DNA from: HK1 sp965215295
GTDB taxonomy: Bacteria > Pseudomonadota > Gammaproteobacteria > HK1
Assembly: GCA_965215295.1 (NCBI GenBank)
Contig: OZ244045.1
Coordinates: 2,046,001 to 2,110,000 of the forward strand
Direction of reading: 5' to 3'
Length of the DNA stretch: 64,000 nt
Each line of letters begins with the position of its first letter. Positions within the stretch are counted from its first letter, which is position 1. The notes under the pieces are model-generated. The model did no database searches. It saw only the letters and a program-made list of their open reading frames with translations, and was not told where the DNA came from. The position numbers were made by a program, and so were the translations under genes. Positions 63,644 through 64,000 of the stretch are shown one piece after another.

Positions 63644-64000
63644 TCAGCGCGTCCCGGCGTCGCGCGGCGGCTCGCCGGCCCCGGCGGCGCCGGCGCGGCG
63701 CGCGGCGCGGCGCTTGCGGATGATCCACAAGGTGAGGACCGGTCCGGACCCCGCGTACGCGAGCATGCCGAGGAAGAGCACGAGCGGCGGATCGCTCGAC
63801 ACGAACACGAACAGCGCCACGACGACGAGGATCGTCATGAACGGCACGCGGCCGCGCAGATCCAGATCCTTGAAGCTGTGGAACCGCACGTTCGACACCA
63901 TCAGCACGGCGACCGCGACGACCAGCCCGAGTGCGAACGGCGCGATCTCCTCGGGCCGCAAGCCGTAGTCGTTCGCGAACCACACGAGCCCCGCCACGGT
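63644..64000 (-). CDS. pssA: CDP-diacylglycerol-serine O-phosphatidyltransferase, C-terminal part
   Basis: This is the last ~118 codons of a membrane enzyme whose start is right of the window. Hydrophobic helices (PFALGLVVAVAVLMVSNV, ILVVVALFVFVSSDPPLVLF) surround the loop VRFHSFKDLDLRGRVPF, characteristic of the PssA C-terminus. The CDP-alcohol phosphotransferase active-site motif is not in view. It makes phosphatidylserine, the precursor of phosphatidylethanolamine. The stop lies 30 bp from the TTG start of the glycosylase gene on the same strand. Confidence 0.85.
   Translation of the reverse strand, partial: TVAGLVWFANDYGLRPEEIAPFALGLVVAVAVLMVSNVRFHSFKDLDLRGRVPFMTILVVVALFVFVSSDPPLVLFLGMLAYAGSGPVLTLWIIRKRRAARRAGAAGAGEPPRDAGTR

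Overview
The window is very GC-rich (about 70%) bacterial DNA with tightly packed operons. ATGA and GTGA stop/start overlaps occur at 2102, 5896, 14854, 41824 and 49877. The housekeeping genes (recQ, mutL, miaA, ruvX, rlmD, a family-4 uracil-DNA glycosylase, pssA) look proteobacterial, and the mutL-miaA pairing suggests a gammaproteobacterium-like lineage. Choline sulfatase, dimethylglycine/sarcosine-type dehydrogenases, an N-methylglutamate-synthase-like cluster and a 2-aminoethylphosphonate-type ABC importer point to a marine or host-associated user of methylated amines and phosphonates. The taxonomy is inference; no rRNA or tRNA gene was seen.

Layout. 1-4.6 kb: the end of an FAD/GcvT dehydrogenase, recQ and a small dioxygenase. 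4.9-7.9 kb: an Fe-S protein overlapping an acyl-CoA ligase that carries a DNA-binding-like N-terminal extension. 7.8-12.6 kb: choline sulfatase and a metallophosphoesterase, flanked by two copies of a 137-bp junction sequence together with an IS66 remnant and a tctA fragment. 12.5-15.8 kb: a metallo-beta-lactamase-fold hydrolase, then an AAA ATPase/DUF4276 pair that ends exactly where a truncated SDR gene begins. 15.9-19.8 kb: two acyl-CoA dehydrogenases, a truncated cupin gene and a cysteine-desulfurase-like enzyme. 19.8-25.3 kb: a leftward glutamate-synthase-like operon made of a class II amidotransferase, a fused GXGXG-FMN synthase, and a GltD-FMN fusion broken by a frameshift in a C7 tract.

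25.5-36.0 kb: a 3,231-residue autotransporter-like surface protein of about 21 beta-sandwich modules, with repeats and a 30-G run upstream. 36.3-38.6 kb: one truncated and one complete Rpn/DUF4351 nuclease gene. 38.7-45.6 kb: an RND pump with its adaptor, and a divergent MMPL/RND-family protein. 45.8-51.1 kb: a three-gene 2-aminoethylphosphonate-type ABC importer and an MFS transporter. 51.3-54.6 kb: a second, complete FAD/GcvT dehydrogenase and an SDR. 55.0-64.0 kb: DNA and RNA maintenance genes, with a DUF4143 ATPase between miaA and mutL.

How the genes may work together. The dehydrogenases, choline sulfatase and glutamate-synthase-like cluster could form a route from choline-O-sulfate and betaine through N-methylated glycines, with methyl groups or nitrogen passed to folate and glutamate. 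The accessory stretches (7.8-15.8, 25.5-38.6 and 55.5-58.4 kb) hold most of the repeats, truncated genes and candidate mobile or defence modules.
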